A model generated the notes under the pieces. That model had not been told where the DNA came from, searched no databases, and was given only the letters and a program-made list of their open reading frames with translations. This document shows, piece by piece, positions 44,356 to 54,870 of a DNA stretch of 64,000 nucleotides; the stretch's first letter is position 1, and the number at the start of each line of letters is the position of its first letter. Both the position numbers and the translations under genes were made by a program. The stretch lies in the NCBI GenBank assembly GCA_019828545.1, contig JACVRA010000189.1, positions 186,001 through 250,000 on the forward strand, written 5' to 3'. This DNA is from Paracamarosporium sp. OC-R06-R3. Lineage: Eukaryota > Ascomycota > Dothideomycetes > Pleosporales > Didymosphaeriaceae.

Positions 44356-47300
44356 TCAACTCAACAATTCCTTGATATCCTCAATCCGCTGCGTCTTCTT
44401 CTCCTCATCACTCATCATTCCAAGCGAACTAGCAATGAACTTCTTCCGCTCCTGAATCCTCAGCATCTTCTCTTCTATACTCCCATTAACGACGAACCGC
44501 GTGACCTTGACTTCCGCATCCTGTCCCATGCGGTGCACGCGGTCGATAGCTTGGGCTTCGACGGCGAAACTCCACCATGGATCCATCATGAAGACGCGCT
44601 TGGCGCAGGTGAGGTTGAGGCCTACACCGCCGGCCCGAAGACTGAGGAGAAGGACGTAGGGTTTGGGGGAGGTGGTGAATTCTGCGAGGGTGGTTGCTCG
44701 GAGCTTTTGGTTCATGGAGCCGTCGAAGCGGAGGAAAGGGATGTGGTCGCGTGTGAGCGCGGGCTCGATCAGGTCGAGGAACGAGGTGAATTGGCTGAAG
44801 ACGACGCTCTTCATGCCCTTGTCCTGTTTTCGGAGGCCCTTCAAATGTGTAAGGAGGGCCTGAGTTTTCGCACTTCCAGTTAGCCCGATTCTTCTCAGAG
44901 ATACCCTCGGAGTCTGCGTTGCAGCAGGACCATCTTCATCCGGAACGTGCTCGTGGCGGACGACTTCGAAAACATCACGCGCACTAATCGGCTCGCGGCA
45001 ATTAAAGCAACGGGGTAGGTCGCCCTTATCGCGCTGATGATTGATGTAGTTCACTAAGCACTCTTTGCACGCGGAGTGCCAGCACCCGGTAACGGCTTGA
45101 TCGTTCATAGGCTCCTCCGAGCAGATGGGACACTCCGCGTCGGCTTCGTCCTGGATTTGCTTGAGTACATTAGCGCCAAACCTATTGACATCTTGATCTC
45201 CTTCGCTAGTAAAGCGCTCAATGAGGCTGTCGAGGTCCATGTCGTCGGCCAGACCATTTGCGAGGTCTGATGCTAGCGCAGCGTCTTCCTCATCAGCAAC
45301 AAGATTTGCGCTCCGCGTGAGGACGGGGTGGCAGCATGATTGCCGCAACCGCAGGATCTGCGCGAAGATGGTTGTATATGATTTAAGGAGTGTGCCTTTC
45401 TCTGCGTTGGCATTGAACACGGATCGCGCGCGTAAGTAGATGTGGTCGTATACATTTCGCTCGTCTTCCGAGAGCTCGATCTTCTCCACATCGATTGTCC
45501 GCGGAGGAAGTGGCACAAGGGCTTCACCACTTGGGGTCTTCATATCTTTTGTACGCCGGAGGACGAGCGGCTCCAAGACTGTCTGCACGACGTCGAGCGC
45601 GCGAATGAATTCTCCCGACTCAAATGGGACGGTGATGAAGGTCTTCCAGAAAGAAAAGTTGGCCCATGGTTCCACCTTCAGGAAGCGGACCAAGCTGAAG
45701 AGATCTTCCAGGCGGTTGACGATAGGTGTGCCTGTAAGGACCCACCGGTGCTTTGCGCTTAATTCATAGCAGGCTTTTGCTGTTTTCGACTGTCGGTTCT
45801 TAATGTAATGAGCCTCGTCGAGGATGATGCGGAAGTATTCGAGCGAGAATATGCCGCCATGAGAGCCGCTGTTGCCATCTTGCTTCACCACTTGACCGTA
45901 CTCAGCTAAGACTACGCCGTAACTCGTGATGATGACATTAGGAGCATTCGCACCATTTGATGCAGAGCAAAGCTTCTGGAGGTTGACTGCTTTTTCGGAG
46001 CCATAATAGAGCATGACCTTCAGCGTTCCGTCTTTTGAAGCCTTTTCAGCCTCACTCTGCCATTGTGCCAGCAGTGACATAGGTGCAATTACTAGCGTGG
46101 TGTATGGCGCAGGCTCGACGGTGGCGCTGTTCTTTAGTAGTTGTGGTAGGCTCCTGGGTACCGAAGGGTCATTTTTGATGACCTCATTTCGATGAGTGTG
46201 GATTAAGCTCAGCATCTCGATCGTCTTCCCAAGACCCATTTCTGTTGCATGTTAGCTCCCCTATATGTATAGGATATGGACAGGTACGTACCGTCGGCCA
46301 AAATACCTCCTAAGCAATTTTGCTCCTGTTTCGGGAATTCTAGCGAGAGTTGACCAGAATAAGGGTTCACGTAGAACATGTTCTGACCCTCTATGACAGG
46401 CACCGCTTGGTTGTCTGCATTCTGCGTCGGCCACTCGTATTCCTCCCACAGCGGGTGCATTGATTCATCCTTGTCGTTACGAGCCTCGTCCCTCTCTTTC
46501 CCAACCATCCAATGGAGAGCTTGCTTCTGGTACTTGCGAAGACTCATAACAAAAGAATCCGCAGGATCCATTTCCGGAGTATCGAAGTCGAACGATTGGG
46601 CCTTCTTATACAGCGAATCTAGCTGATCTTGCTCAAGCTCTTCTCCCTCTTCGGCTTCCTCTGAAGGTGGAGACGAGCCAGGTTCGGCTGGGTTGGTGTT
46701 CTTTGGTTTCGCCTTCTGGTTGTTCTCATCTCTTTCTGCAGCCTGCAACAGGCCCTGTCGCTTATGCTTCTCTGTGGTCGCATTCTGGCGAGTCGGGCTC
46801 AAATTGATTGCCTCGAAAAGCTTCACTAGTCCAACCTGTCGTAGCCGCAGATCCCGTTCATCGGAACTCTCCTTCTCTTCGAACAGATTGACTTCGCGGT
46901 TGTTGTCGGGTTTGACGAACTTCCTGCTGTCAAATGCGCTGCGTAAAAAGAAAGCGCGTAGCTGTAAGAAGACGTTGTCGCCCGTCTTAATCCTGTCGGG
47001 TGTGTATACAACTGTGCCTTGGAACGTGCAGATGCTTTGGTCTATCAATGTCGATATCCAAACAGCAGACTCATTCTCCAGCCGGCCTACTTCCTCACCA
47101 CGGCTGTTGGTAAAGCGAACAACAATATCCATTTTCTTGAGGTTCACCACCCGCTTGATACCTTTGCCCTGTTTCGGCTGTGCCTTCTGCCTCTCTATGC
47201 TCACTTTCTCCTCATGCTTTAGCATACCACTCCCACTCTTTGTAGCCCAACCGACCACTCCAAACGAACCGACATATCGCTTGCCAGGCATCTGCTTGAG

Positions 47301-47817
47301 TATCTGCGCGATAGGAGTAGAAGAGCCTGATTTAGGCGTAGAGGCATTGGAGACTTCGGAGTCATTTCGTCTGAGAGCGCTCGCGAGGGTTTGTTGCACG
47401 GCTGGTACAACCAGAGAAGGGTGAGACGGTGCAGAGTCCCAGGAGCCATCAAGATATAGATTGATTGCTACACAGCGTCAGTTGAAGCGGATTTCCCAAC
47501 TGAGTATACATACCGCGCTGCACATCGCCGCCACTGACATCCTTCAACTTGAGTAGCGTTGCATGCGGCAATTCTCCCACCACAGCCTGCAACATCTCGG
47601 CGTCGAACCCTGAAAGAAGTTCCTCATTTTCCACGCCATGATTGACCGGTATGTCAGGCAGACTGGGGTTGCTGTCAAAGGAATCGTTCAACTTGGAGGG
47701 CGAGGCGATGGAGGCAGGCGATGCGGGGCGAACGGGCGGGACCTGTACGGGCGAGGACTCGTCCTGGAAGAACCTACGCTTCTTGTGCGGGCGCTCATCG
47801 GGGTGTGGTGATTCCAT
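44356..47817 (-). CDS. RAD5: DNA repair helicase/ubiquitin ligase Rad5 (HLTF homologue)
   Basis: Three exons: 47817-47514, 47467-46292 and 46241-44356; 1121 residues, as expected for Rad5. Introns are 46 and 50 bp. Order: an N-terminal region with KKRRFF; a HIRAN domain at ~160-270 (KRYVGSFGVVGW through FLQLRAFFLRSAF) for binding 3' DNA ends; SNF2 ATPase with ADEMGLGKTIEML (Walker A) and RIILDEAHYIKN; a RING finger at ~862-910 (CPICSEEP, CWHSACKEC, CFNCREP) inserted in the helicase; then SLRAGGVGLNLTCA and DRVHRMGQ of the second lobe. Rad5 polyubiquitinates PCNA with Mms2-Ubc13 for error-free damage bypass and can reverse forks. I chose the Met at 47817; an upstream in-frame start at 47934 is possible. 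It is head to head with NDUFAF6. Confidence 0.95.
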
Positions 47818-48094
47818 GAGCGTCGTGGAAGCGAATGTGCGGGGCGGTAACTTTTGTCGTGTAGCCGTCGCGTCCACTGCGAGACGCGCTTTCACGGTCG
47901 CGCCGGCCAATGACGATCGACATGAAAGCGTCATGCACTAGCCGACCTTCACTCGGAACTTTTTGTCGCCGCCACATCTCGAGTGCAACCAGCTCGAATC
48001 GCGCAGTCATTGTATTATAATTTCTTTGCCCTCAAAGTTTTAATGGCGCCTTGAAATCAGCTTGTGTACAATTCCCCTCCCTCGCATCTCTCCA
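47818..48094. promoter_or_regulatory. Bidirectional promoter, RAD5/NDUFAF6
   Basis: Only 277 bp separate the two divergent start codons, so the two genes must share a promoter region. The upstream RAD5 frame remains open across part of it. No specific factor site is recognised. Confidence 0.55.
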
Positions 48095-49298
48095 ATGCGC
48101 CCGTCACAGCTCCCTGCAGCTTCCGTCCGGCGCATACCCGCTGCAAGAGCAACGCACAGAAGATGCATTCACCAGTCGCAATGCTTCACCACTTCAGCAA
48201 GCAAACCGTCGGCTGAAGAGGTCGCAAAAGCACGAGCATACTGCGCAAACCTCATCAGGTATCGTCCCAACGCTCTTCTACCGTTTCACACCAACCTAAT
48301 CATCCCATAGAACCTACGATGCACCCTCTCACGTCCTACAAACCTTTATCCCTTCCTCCGCCCGCGATGCCTACCTCGCCATTCGCGCTTTCAACGTCGA
48401 TGTCGCCCGCGTGGCCGACACTACATCCACACCTACAATTGGCATGATGCGCATGCAATTCTGGCGGGACACTATCACCAAGTCCCTGGCCGGCACGCCT
48501 CCGAAAGAGCCTGTAGCAATACTTTTGGCAAAAGCCGCCGAAGACCTGCAAGAGCGCTCGGGCGGCAAGGCAAAGCTGTCTAAGAACTGGTTCCACCGCA
48601 TCATCAACACGAGAGAGCAATACTTGGGCAACCCGCCATACCCCTCGTTAGCGAGTCTGGAGAGCTATGCAGAGAATACGTATTCGACGTTGATGTACCT
48701 GACGTTGTCGGCTCTCCCTCAAGCATCTCTTACAACGGACCACATCGCATCGCATATCGGAAAAGCCGTGGGTATTGCTGCGGTACTAAGGGGAATACCG
48801 TTCATTGCGTTTCCTCCGCAACAGCCGCTCAGTACCAGCGGCGGCATAACCGGGGCCCTAAGCCCCACTCAAGGTGCTGTTCTTTTACCCCTAGATGTCA
48901 TGGCTGAGGCCGGCGTGAAAGAGGAAGAGGTATTCAGGGAGGGTGCCGCCGCACATGGACTCCGCGACGCTGTATTCACTGTTGCTACGCGCGCGAACGA
49001 CCACCTCATTACAGCGCGGGACATGCTGTCCAAATTGCGTTCTGAGGGCACCGTGGGGCACGATTTCGAGCACCAAGACGATGCAGAACGACAATATTCC
49101 CCCCAAGAAAGCGGAGCAGAGAAGCAGCTCGCGGAGGTCGAGCAAGCATTCGGCGTCTTCATGCCCGCCATATCGACACAGTCATGGCTCGACCGCCTCC
49201 AAAAGTCAGACTTCGACCTCTTCGACCCCGAGCTACGAAAGGTAGATTGGAAGTTGCCGTGGAAAGCATATTGGGCGTATAGTAGACGAAAGCTGTGA
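48095..49298 (+). CDS. NDUFAF6: Complex I assembly factor NDUFAF6 homologue (phytoene-synthase fold)
   Basis: Two exons, 48095-48258 and 48311-49298, with a 52-bp intron (GTATCG..CATAG); 383 residues. The N terminus is a mitochondrial presequence rich in Arg/Ser/Ala (MRPSQLPAASVRRIPAARA). The body has the squalene/phytoene-synthase fold signs: ARAYCANLIR, TYDAPSHVLQTFIPSSARDA, YLAIRAFNVDVARVAD, IGMMRMQFWRDTI, ENTYSTLMYLTL, HIGKAVGIAAVLRGIPF. The DxxxD prenyl-diphosphate motifs of true synthases are not kept, as expected of NDUFAF6. This matrix protein helps build the Q module/ND1 part of respiratory complex I. The start is the first ATG giving a basic presequence. Confidence 0.9.
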
Positions 49299-49505
49299 TA
49301 CCATCTGTACAATTAAATGATACCCCTCCACCATCTTCTTTCTGTATCCTCGAGTCTTCTCATATCTTACATATCTCATCGTCCAAAAAAAAAAACTTCT
49401 ATCATACATAAAGTAACAATGACCAAGCTAGAGTCAACTCACAACCCTATCCCAGCTCAAAAACACACAAGTTAAACCCCCTCAAGCCCTACCCCGCCAT
49501 ACCTC

Positions 49506-51338
49506 CTACACCACCAACCTCTCTTCGACCTCCTTCCGAAGCAATCTCTGCTCCTCCCCCTCATGCACAACCTCCCAAAACACCTTCTCCGAGATCCCAA
49601 GCCGCACACACGTCCTATGCACCAACCCCCCATACTCCGTCCTCATCCACTCCACACCAAACACCTCCACATCCCCCTTCACCTTCTCAAGCACAGCCCA
49701 GTACTTCCCACGCCGAAACTCCTCCTCGGCACAAAGTTTCTTGAAAACCCGGCTCTCATTTTGCAGCCCTACTACGAGGGCGAAAAGCTCTCTATGCACG
49801 TTTGAAACGAGCGTGAGAGCAGGCGTGGACGATGCTGATTCGAGCTTACCGAGAAAAACCTCTTTCATCATCTCCTTGAAGAAGAATCCTCGCTTTTGGC
49901 GGTTCTGCCGGAGGAGCGTGGACTGCGTGTGTAGGCGGTGCTGGTGGACGGATTTGGCTTCGAGCTTGAGGTCCGCTTTGAGCGCGGACCAGAATGAAGG
50001 GATGGTCTCCCTTGGAAGGAGAGTGGTTAGTTTGGCTTGGAAAACTCGTTTTGCGGTTTTGAAGCCGTAGAGGCGGGCGCAGCCGCGGATTGCATAGATT
50101 TCTGTTTGGCGTTGTTCTTCGCGAATGCGCTCGGTTTCGAGTTCTTGGATGCGGAGATCGTAGAAAAATGTGGAGCTTTCGTGCTCGCCGTAGAGGTCGT
50201 GGATTTGGGCAGAGAATTTCTTCTCTGCGTTTTGGGAGCCGTGGGTATGCGCGTATGTGTAGACGCGTTTGATGAATTTCTGGTTTAGGATATGTGTTTC
50301 TTCTTCGCGTTTGCGGCGGCGTTCGGAGATCTTCTCGTCGAAGCGGGTTTGAAGGAGGATGCCTTTTTGGCGTCGGGTTTCTTGATTTTGGAGGTTGGCC
50401 CAGAAAGTCTCTGTGCTGGTGGGAGTTGGACTGGATAGTAGGATGATTTGGCGGTGGAATAGCAGTTTGGCTTTCGCGATGCTGTGTGTCACAGCGTACT
50501 TGCGGACATATTGTAGGAAGTATTGACGGATCGGTGCTGAGGTATGGGTGGTATGGGCTACAACGCCGAGCGCGGCATTAAGCTTTCCTGAGTATCTGAG
50601 TCCAATCACGGTGGGACTTATTGCCGATGCTTGCTTCTCTATTTCTTCAAGAAGTGCCTGTAGATTGGGTAGGGCTTCGGCTTCGCACTGGCGGCGGCGC
50701 GCGGCTTGCTCGTCTGCAAGGTGTTGCTGGTGGATGACTTCAACGGTATTCGCAGCTTCAAGCTCTTTTGGCGGAGTGATTCGGGTCTTGAGGACAGAGT
50801 TGAAGCCTGTAAGCTTTTGGTATCGAGCATGTTCTTGTTGGCGGGCCTTCTGGGCCATGGGTTCAGACCATATGTGTTGTTCGTCTGATAAACTCATATA
50901 CCGGTCAGAGGCCAGGATGGTGTTGTATGGTGAAGGAACGGGGTCAGTGTTAATGACGTGAAGAATGCCAATGGTCTTTTGGCTGGTTGGCGGAGGGGAT
51001 GGAATGTTGTGGATGACATTGAAGATTCCGTCTGCAGGCCACTCGAAGGTCATGTCGAAGAGGAGTGCAAAGGCGAAGTACACCATGGCGGTCACGGAGA
51101 AAGCCACCAGAAAAGTGACTCCGGTGCCAATGTACTGGAAGATGGTGAGGTCCCGCATGCAGGAGAGGAATGAAACAAAGAGGATGATGATCAAGGTCTC
51201 AAGCATGTTGAAGATTAGGTCGAGGTTATCCTTGCGCTTCTGGTCAACGGTATCTCCAGCAGTAGATACGACTTTGGAGCTAAGGCCGAGATCGCTTTTC
51301 TCAACGTTATACCGCAGATCCTTCGTGTGTGAGTCCAT
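49506..51338 (-). CDS. Unrecognised two-TM protein with internal helical repeats
   Basis: A single exon; from ATG 51338 it is 610 residues. The frame is open ~100 codons further upstream, with no ATG but coding-like sequence (YICPECDHLLWYLAQTDVY), so a 5' exon may exist. Residues 41-59 and 68-94 are two hydrophobic segments (LIFNMLETLIIILFVSFLSC; GTGVTFLVAFSVTAMVYFAF). After a linker, residues 200-610 are charged and helical. Three segments look like repeats of one another: around 272-320 (YVRKYAVTHSIAKAKLLF ... TFWANLQNQE), 353-399 (RVYTYAHTHGSQNAEKKF ... FFYDLRIQE) and 412-458 (AIRGCARLYGFKTAKRVF ... SFWSALKADL). I do not recognise a family. It is probably membrane-anchored by its N terminus with a large soluble helical domain. 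Confidence 0.7.
   Translation of the reverse strand: MDSHTKDLRYNVEKSDLGLSSKVVSTAGDTVDQKRKDNLDLIFNMLETLIIILFVSFLSCMRDLTIFQYIGTGVTFLVAFSVTAMVYFAFALLFDMTFEWPADGIFNVIHNIPSPPPTSQKTIGILHVINTDPVPSPYNTILASDRYMSLSDEQHIWSEPMAQKARQQEHARYQKLTGFNSVLKTRITPPKELEAANTVEVIHQQHLADEQAARRRQCEAEALPNLQALLEEIEKQASAISPTVIGLRYSGKLNAALGVVAHTTHTSAPIRQYFLQYVRKYAVTHSIAKAKLLFHRQIILLSSPTPTSTETFWANLQNQETRRQKGILLQTRFDEKISERRRKREEETHILNQKFIKRVYTYAHTHGSQNAEKKFSAQIHDLYGEHESSTFFYDLRIQELETERIREEQRQTEIYAIRGCARLYGFKTAKRVFQAKLTTLLPRETIPSFWSALKADLKLEAKSVHQHRLHTQSTLLRQNRQKRGFFFKEMMKEVFLGKLESASSTPALTLVSNVHRELFALVVGLQNESRVFKKLCAEEEFRRGKYWAVLEKVKGDVEVFGVEWMRTEYGGLVHRTCVRLGISEKVFWEVVHEGEEQRLLRKEVEERLVV
49965..50525 (-). repeat. Three ~47-50-residue protein repeats
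   Basis: Within the protein at 49506-51338 three segments share the pattern of an aromatic and Arg near the start, A-x-x-H/Y-G/S, A-K/E-x-x-F, Q/K-I/L, then F-W/Y-x-x-L about 30 residues later. Spacers are 30 and 12 residues of highly charged sequence. The pattern is visible by eye at the protein level only; DNA identity is low. Confidence 0.5.
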
Positions 51339-53094
51339 GGTGGAAGCGTCGATAGTGTGAGGCGGAGTTGACTGTGGAGCGGTCTCTCCGTTATGAGGGA
51401 CTACGTATACGTCTGTTTGAGCTAAGTACCACAAGAGATGGTCGCATTCGGGACAAATGTAGGCAGACGTTCCGAGTGTCGCGGTGGGAAGATTTGGAAA
51501 TACTTGCGTTCGGTCGCAGCGTAGGTCACTGTGTGCGGCGGACGTTCGCAGCAGTGTAATGGTAAGTATTTGCAGAGCTGTCGTGGGATGTGAGATAATT
51601 TTGAAAGTGTAGAGGTAGAGCTTGGCACTGGTCAAACGCTCACGGGTCAGGCGTGAGGACGAGGTCGGCGGAGCGGTGAAGTGGTGAAGATGAACAATTG
51701 GCTAGGTGAGGCACAAGGCGGAGCGAAGGCTCGGATTTGTCGGCGAATACCGTGAACAATAGGTATAATAGGGTATATGTGATTGCCACTGCTGGCTCAC
51801 AGATTGTGCACTCACCATGGGGTGAGTGACGGGCGAAGATTGCTTCTCATGGTCTTATTTAGCATTGTTCTCAATAAACCTTTTTTAATTCTTCCAAGTT
51901 TCTCAATATATTATATTTTTAGTTTTTGAGCTTTCCGTGTACACATAAGAGAATATCAAAAGGGTGCATAACATGCATCTATTCACTTCGCGTTTTACAG
52001 AGTAATTTTCGTCCAAATATTCGCAGGTTCTTTCTTGAAAGAAGCAAACCCACCAAATTTAAAGTGTTTATGTTAGTACAGTTATTGCATGCACCATCTG
52101 ACAGTAAACAATCAAAATCAAACCGAGAAAGGAGCGCTTTCTAAGATATGTGGACCTGCAAACGGCGGCCCGCGCGTACGTCACCGGTGCAAGCGTAATT
52201 ATGGTAGGCCGGGGAAGAATATTCTAGCGATTTATCCTGTATTTGTGAACATGAAAGAACCACATGTAGTGTTTCGACTGTGCCAGTAGGCTAAGCCGAT
52301 ATTTATGATTGGAAGAAACAGTGCATGTTGGTAGGATAATTTAACTCAGAGGAAGTACTCAGCACTCAATTCGCGTTCAAGATTTAGCTATTGTTGTTTT
52401 TCAATGCCTTCTGATGTGATCGTGTTTACTCACATGATCCGTCTGATCATTTTTCCAGATCTTCAGTAGTAACATAGCGATGGCATTATGAAAACAGTGT
52501 TGAGCCCGGAGGAGACCGTCTCGAGCACTCTGGGGCATTGATAACTTCCACCAATAGCATCAAAATGATGGCTGCTAGCATTAGGCCTAAGAATCGCTGA
52601 ATCATGTGCCTGAAATCGTATGGATACACGGGCTCAGACGGATGCTACTAGCACCATAGCGGCATCTACCGTCTAACATATGGAATGGTAATACAAAAGA
52701 TCATAAATCCGCTCAATGTCGTGTTACGCTACCATGTTATGTTTTGCTGCGCAAATTTGCGTGCATTCGACGTACGACAATATAGCGAGCCTTTTCACAT
52801 GATAAATTTTTGATATGGGGGTAATTGTGGTGTTAAAATCAGAGTTGGGATTAACTATACGTTTAGAGATGCACAATGGTCTCTATGCGATCAAGCAAGC
52901 AGCGAAGTTAGTAGTCCGTGTGAAGTCACGTATAGAAGACGCAAGGGGTTTATGGTGTAGTAGCGACATACGAATTAGGTATCGATTCTGTGGCCCTTTT
53001 CCACCTGCAAAAAAATATAGATTATCCATAGCTATTGTACTGTTTGGATTTCTGTTCAACTCGTATAGCCTGTGTACGGAAGCATAAAGCGTGT
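51339..53094. other. AT-rich gene-poor region
   Basis: About 1.75 kb. The first ~300 bp continue the open frame of the preceding gene (possible 5' exon or leader). From ~51850 to 53090 the DNA is AT-rich with stops in all frames; a 90-codon frame at 52815-53087 has no motif. It may be a decayed repeat, but I see no terminal repeats or enzyme traces. Confidence 0.4.
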
Positions 53095-53436
53095 TTAGAG
53101 TCCAACGCCAGCGAGGGCTACAACAATCGCACCAGCAAAACCACTATACGATAGATGAGTCTCAGCCTCGTAAAATAGTAAACGGGCTGGTGCTTACATT
53201 TGACCCGGCACGCCCGTGGGGTGCGCTAAACCTTGCGAGGCCGTAGTTGACGAAACCGCAGCATCCGTAGCTGACGACTCCTCACCAACAGTAGCAGTCA
53301 TTTCCATAGTAGTTGTCACGCCGTTCATGACCATGGCCGTGGTGTATACGATCGCGGAATGATCATCGTCTTGGCCTCCGTGGCCGGCAACAAGAGTGGC
53401 TACCAGGCCCAGAGAAAGGACAATATAGCGAAGCAT
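53095..53436 (-). CDS. Tiny GPI-type surface protein with N-terminal His and Met pairs
   Basis: Two exons, 53436-53198 and 53143-53095, with a 54-bp intron (GTAAGC..GTATAG); only 95 residues. A clear signal peptide (MLRYIVLSLGLVATLVAG) would leave a mature N terminus at or next to HGGQDDDH. The middle has Met-rich stretches (TTAMVMNG, TTTMEMTATVG) and Ser/Thr. The second exon supplies only the hydrophobic end (GFAGAIVVALAGVGL), which turns the protein into a typical GPI-anchor precursor; without splicing the frame would end at GQM. I recognise no domain. It is divergent from the Ctr copper transporter gene, 495 bp apart. A metal-related surface role is a hypothesis from composition and neighbour. 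The start is the Met giving the signal peptide. Confidence 0.7.
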
Positions 53437-53931
53437 TGGGGTTTCGAAGAGGAAGGAACTGAGGTTTATTGAGCGGAAAAGGCATACCATAGGAGACTAT
53501 TTGTATTCCGGTAGCGTGTGGCCTTGCATGGTCGCTAACCGAAAGCAGCCAAGCGCATCGCAGCTTTGTGAATGCTGCATCTCGCCCACGGCACCTACGC
53601 TCAATAATGCTTGTAAGAGGCATATGATTTTGAGGTAGATAATTAAAATTGCGACTACCCGAGTGTCACTTTTGCTTCGCATCTTACGCTCTTGTTGGCA
53701 GGTCCAAGTCTTAAGTGCTTGATGCTTGTGCTGGGTGAGCAAGTTTGAGCACGTATCCAATCCCATGTTGCCATGCTCCTGTTTTCCTGAACGTACAGCT
53801 TTAACGTCTATACAGCTTACTGACGATTTCTATAATAATATCTACTGCATCATTCTCCTTGTTGCGCATATCCCTAGAACTATAGCCTTCGACTGGCTAG
53901 CCGATCTTTGCTTCATACAATATCATTGAAA
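53437..53931. promoter_or_regulatory. Divergent promoter, small GPI protein/Ctr
   Basis: The 495 bp between two divergent start codons should hold both promoters. TTTGCTT strings occur near 53672 and 53907, close to but not equal to the yeast Mac1 copper-response core, so I do not call a site. Confidence 0.45.
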
Positions 53932-54680
53932 ATGAACAACATGGATCATATAGGGCAGAAAAATATGACCGCAATGACTTCAGATACTCCCATAAGTCCG
54001 AGCATGTCAATGGGCATGACGGGCACCTTCTCGACATCCACGAGGGTGACGCTCTTCTTCTCGGACTGGACGACCGACACGCCAGCTAAATACTTCGGCA
54101 CGCTCATCTTCCTGTTCATTGTCACTCTTTTGAACCGCTTTCTAGGTGCTTGGAGAAGCCAGCTGGGACACAAATGGGCGAATGACGCGGCTGCGGCAAG
54201 GCAGAAGTCAGACCTGCGACGCGAGTACAAATATGCTCTCAAGAGGGCGAAAGCCGAACGCCAATCTTCGGGTACATGCGTCGAAGGGGACTCCGGAGAA
54301 TCTGATACCGAGAAAGCGCCACTTTCACCATATCCGCCAGGGGCAGACATCGAGGCTGGCGGGAACAAGCGATCGGATACACCGAAGTGGATGTCTGTTT
54401 TTGGAGGACGCTGGCGAGCGGGCAATCCATGGCGGGTTAACATCGACGTTCCACGGGCTTTGCTGGAAGGTACAAGGGCATTGATCGGGTACCTTCTGTA
54501 AGTCTAGAAGTTGCTCTCATCCACAGAACAATACTAACCCTCACTAGAATGCTTGCTGTGATGACGTTTAACCTCGGGTTTCTCTTTGTAGTCATACTCG
54601 GCATTGTTGCAGGTGAACTTATCCTCGGCCGGTATATATCTGGCACTGGATGGGAGGAAGGCGGCTGTCACGATGGCTGA
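53932..54680 (+). CDS. Ctr-family copper transporter
   Basis: Two exons, 53932-54497 and 54548-54680, with a 50-bp intron (GTAAGT..ACTAG); 232 residues. The N terminus is Met-rich (MNNMDHIGQKNMTAMTSD, then SPSMSMGMTG), the Cu(I)-collecting ectodomain of Ctr proteins. TM1 follows FFSDWTTDTPAKYFGTLIF. A long charged cytosolic loop holds KSDLRREYKYALKRAKAERQ and a Ser/Pro region. TM2 has the MxxxM copper gate (MLAVM) joined by the splice, followed by TFNLGFLFVV. TM3 has GxxxG (GIVAG) for trimer packing. The short tail ends with a Cys/His (GGCHDG). It should import Cu(I) across the plasma or vacuolar membrane. The start ATG 53932 is preferred; an upstream TTG is not used. Confidence 0.92.
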
Positions 54681-54870
54681 GAGAGAAGACACAACAAAGG
54701 TGTCACATAGCATTGAATTTTCCGTGAAAGGAGTTTCTATCTGCTAAATTTGTCCTATGACCAAAGTCTTCAAGATGGTCAACAAGCCACGAAGGCTTGC
54801 ATGCATAAGGACAATTCTTATCAACAGCAAAGGACGAATGCATATGAGCAGTATATAATACATAGAATCT

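Noticed and set aside
44140..44883. Plus-strand 247-codon frame over the RAD5 3' end
   Set aside because: It is the complement of well-conserved RAD5 helicase sequence and has no motifs of its own.
53660..53915. TTTGCTT strings as copper-response (Mac1) sites
   Set aside because: They do not match the TTTGCTCA core closely enough to call, and the factor may not be used in this fungus.
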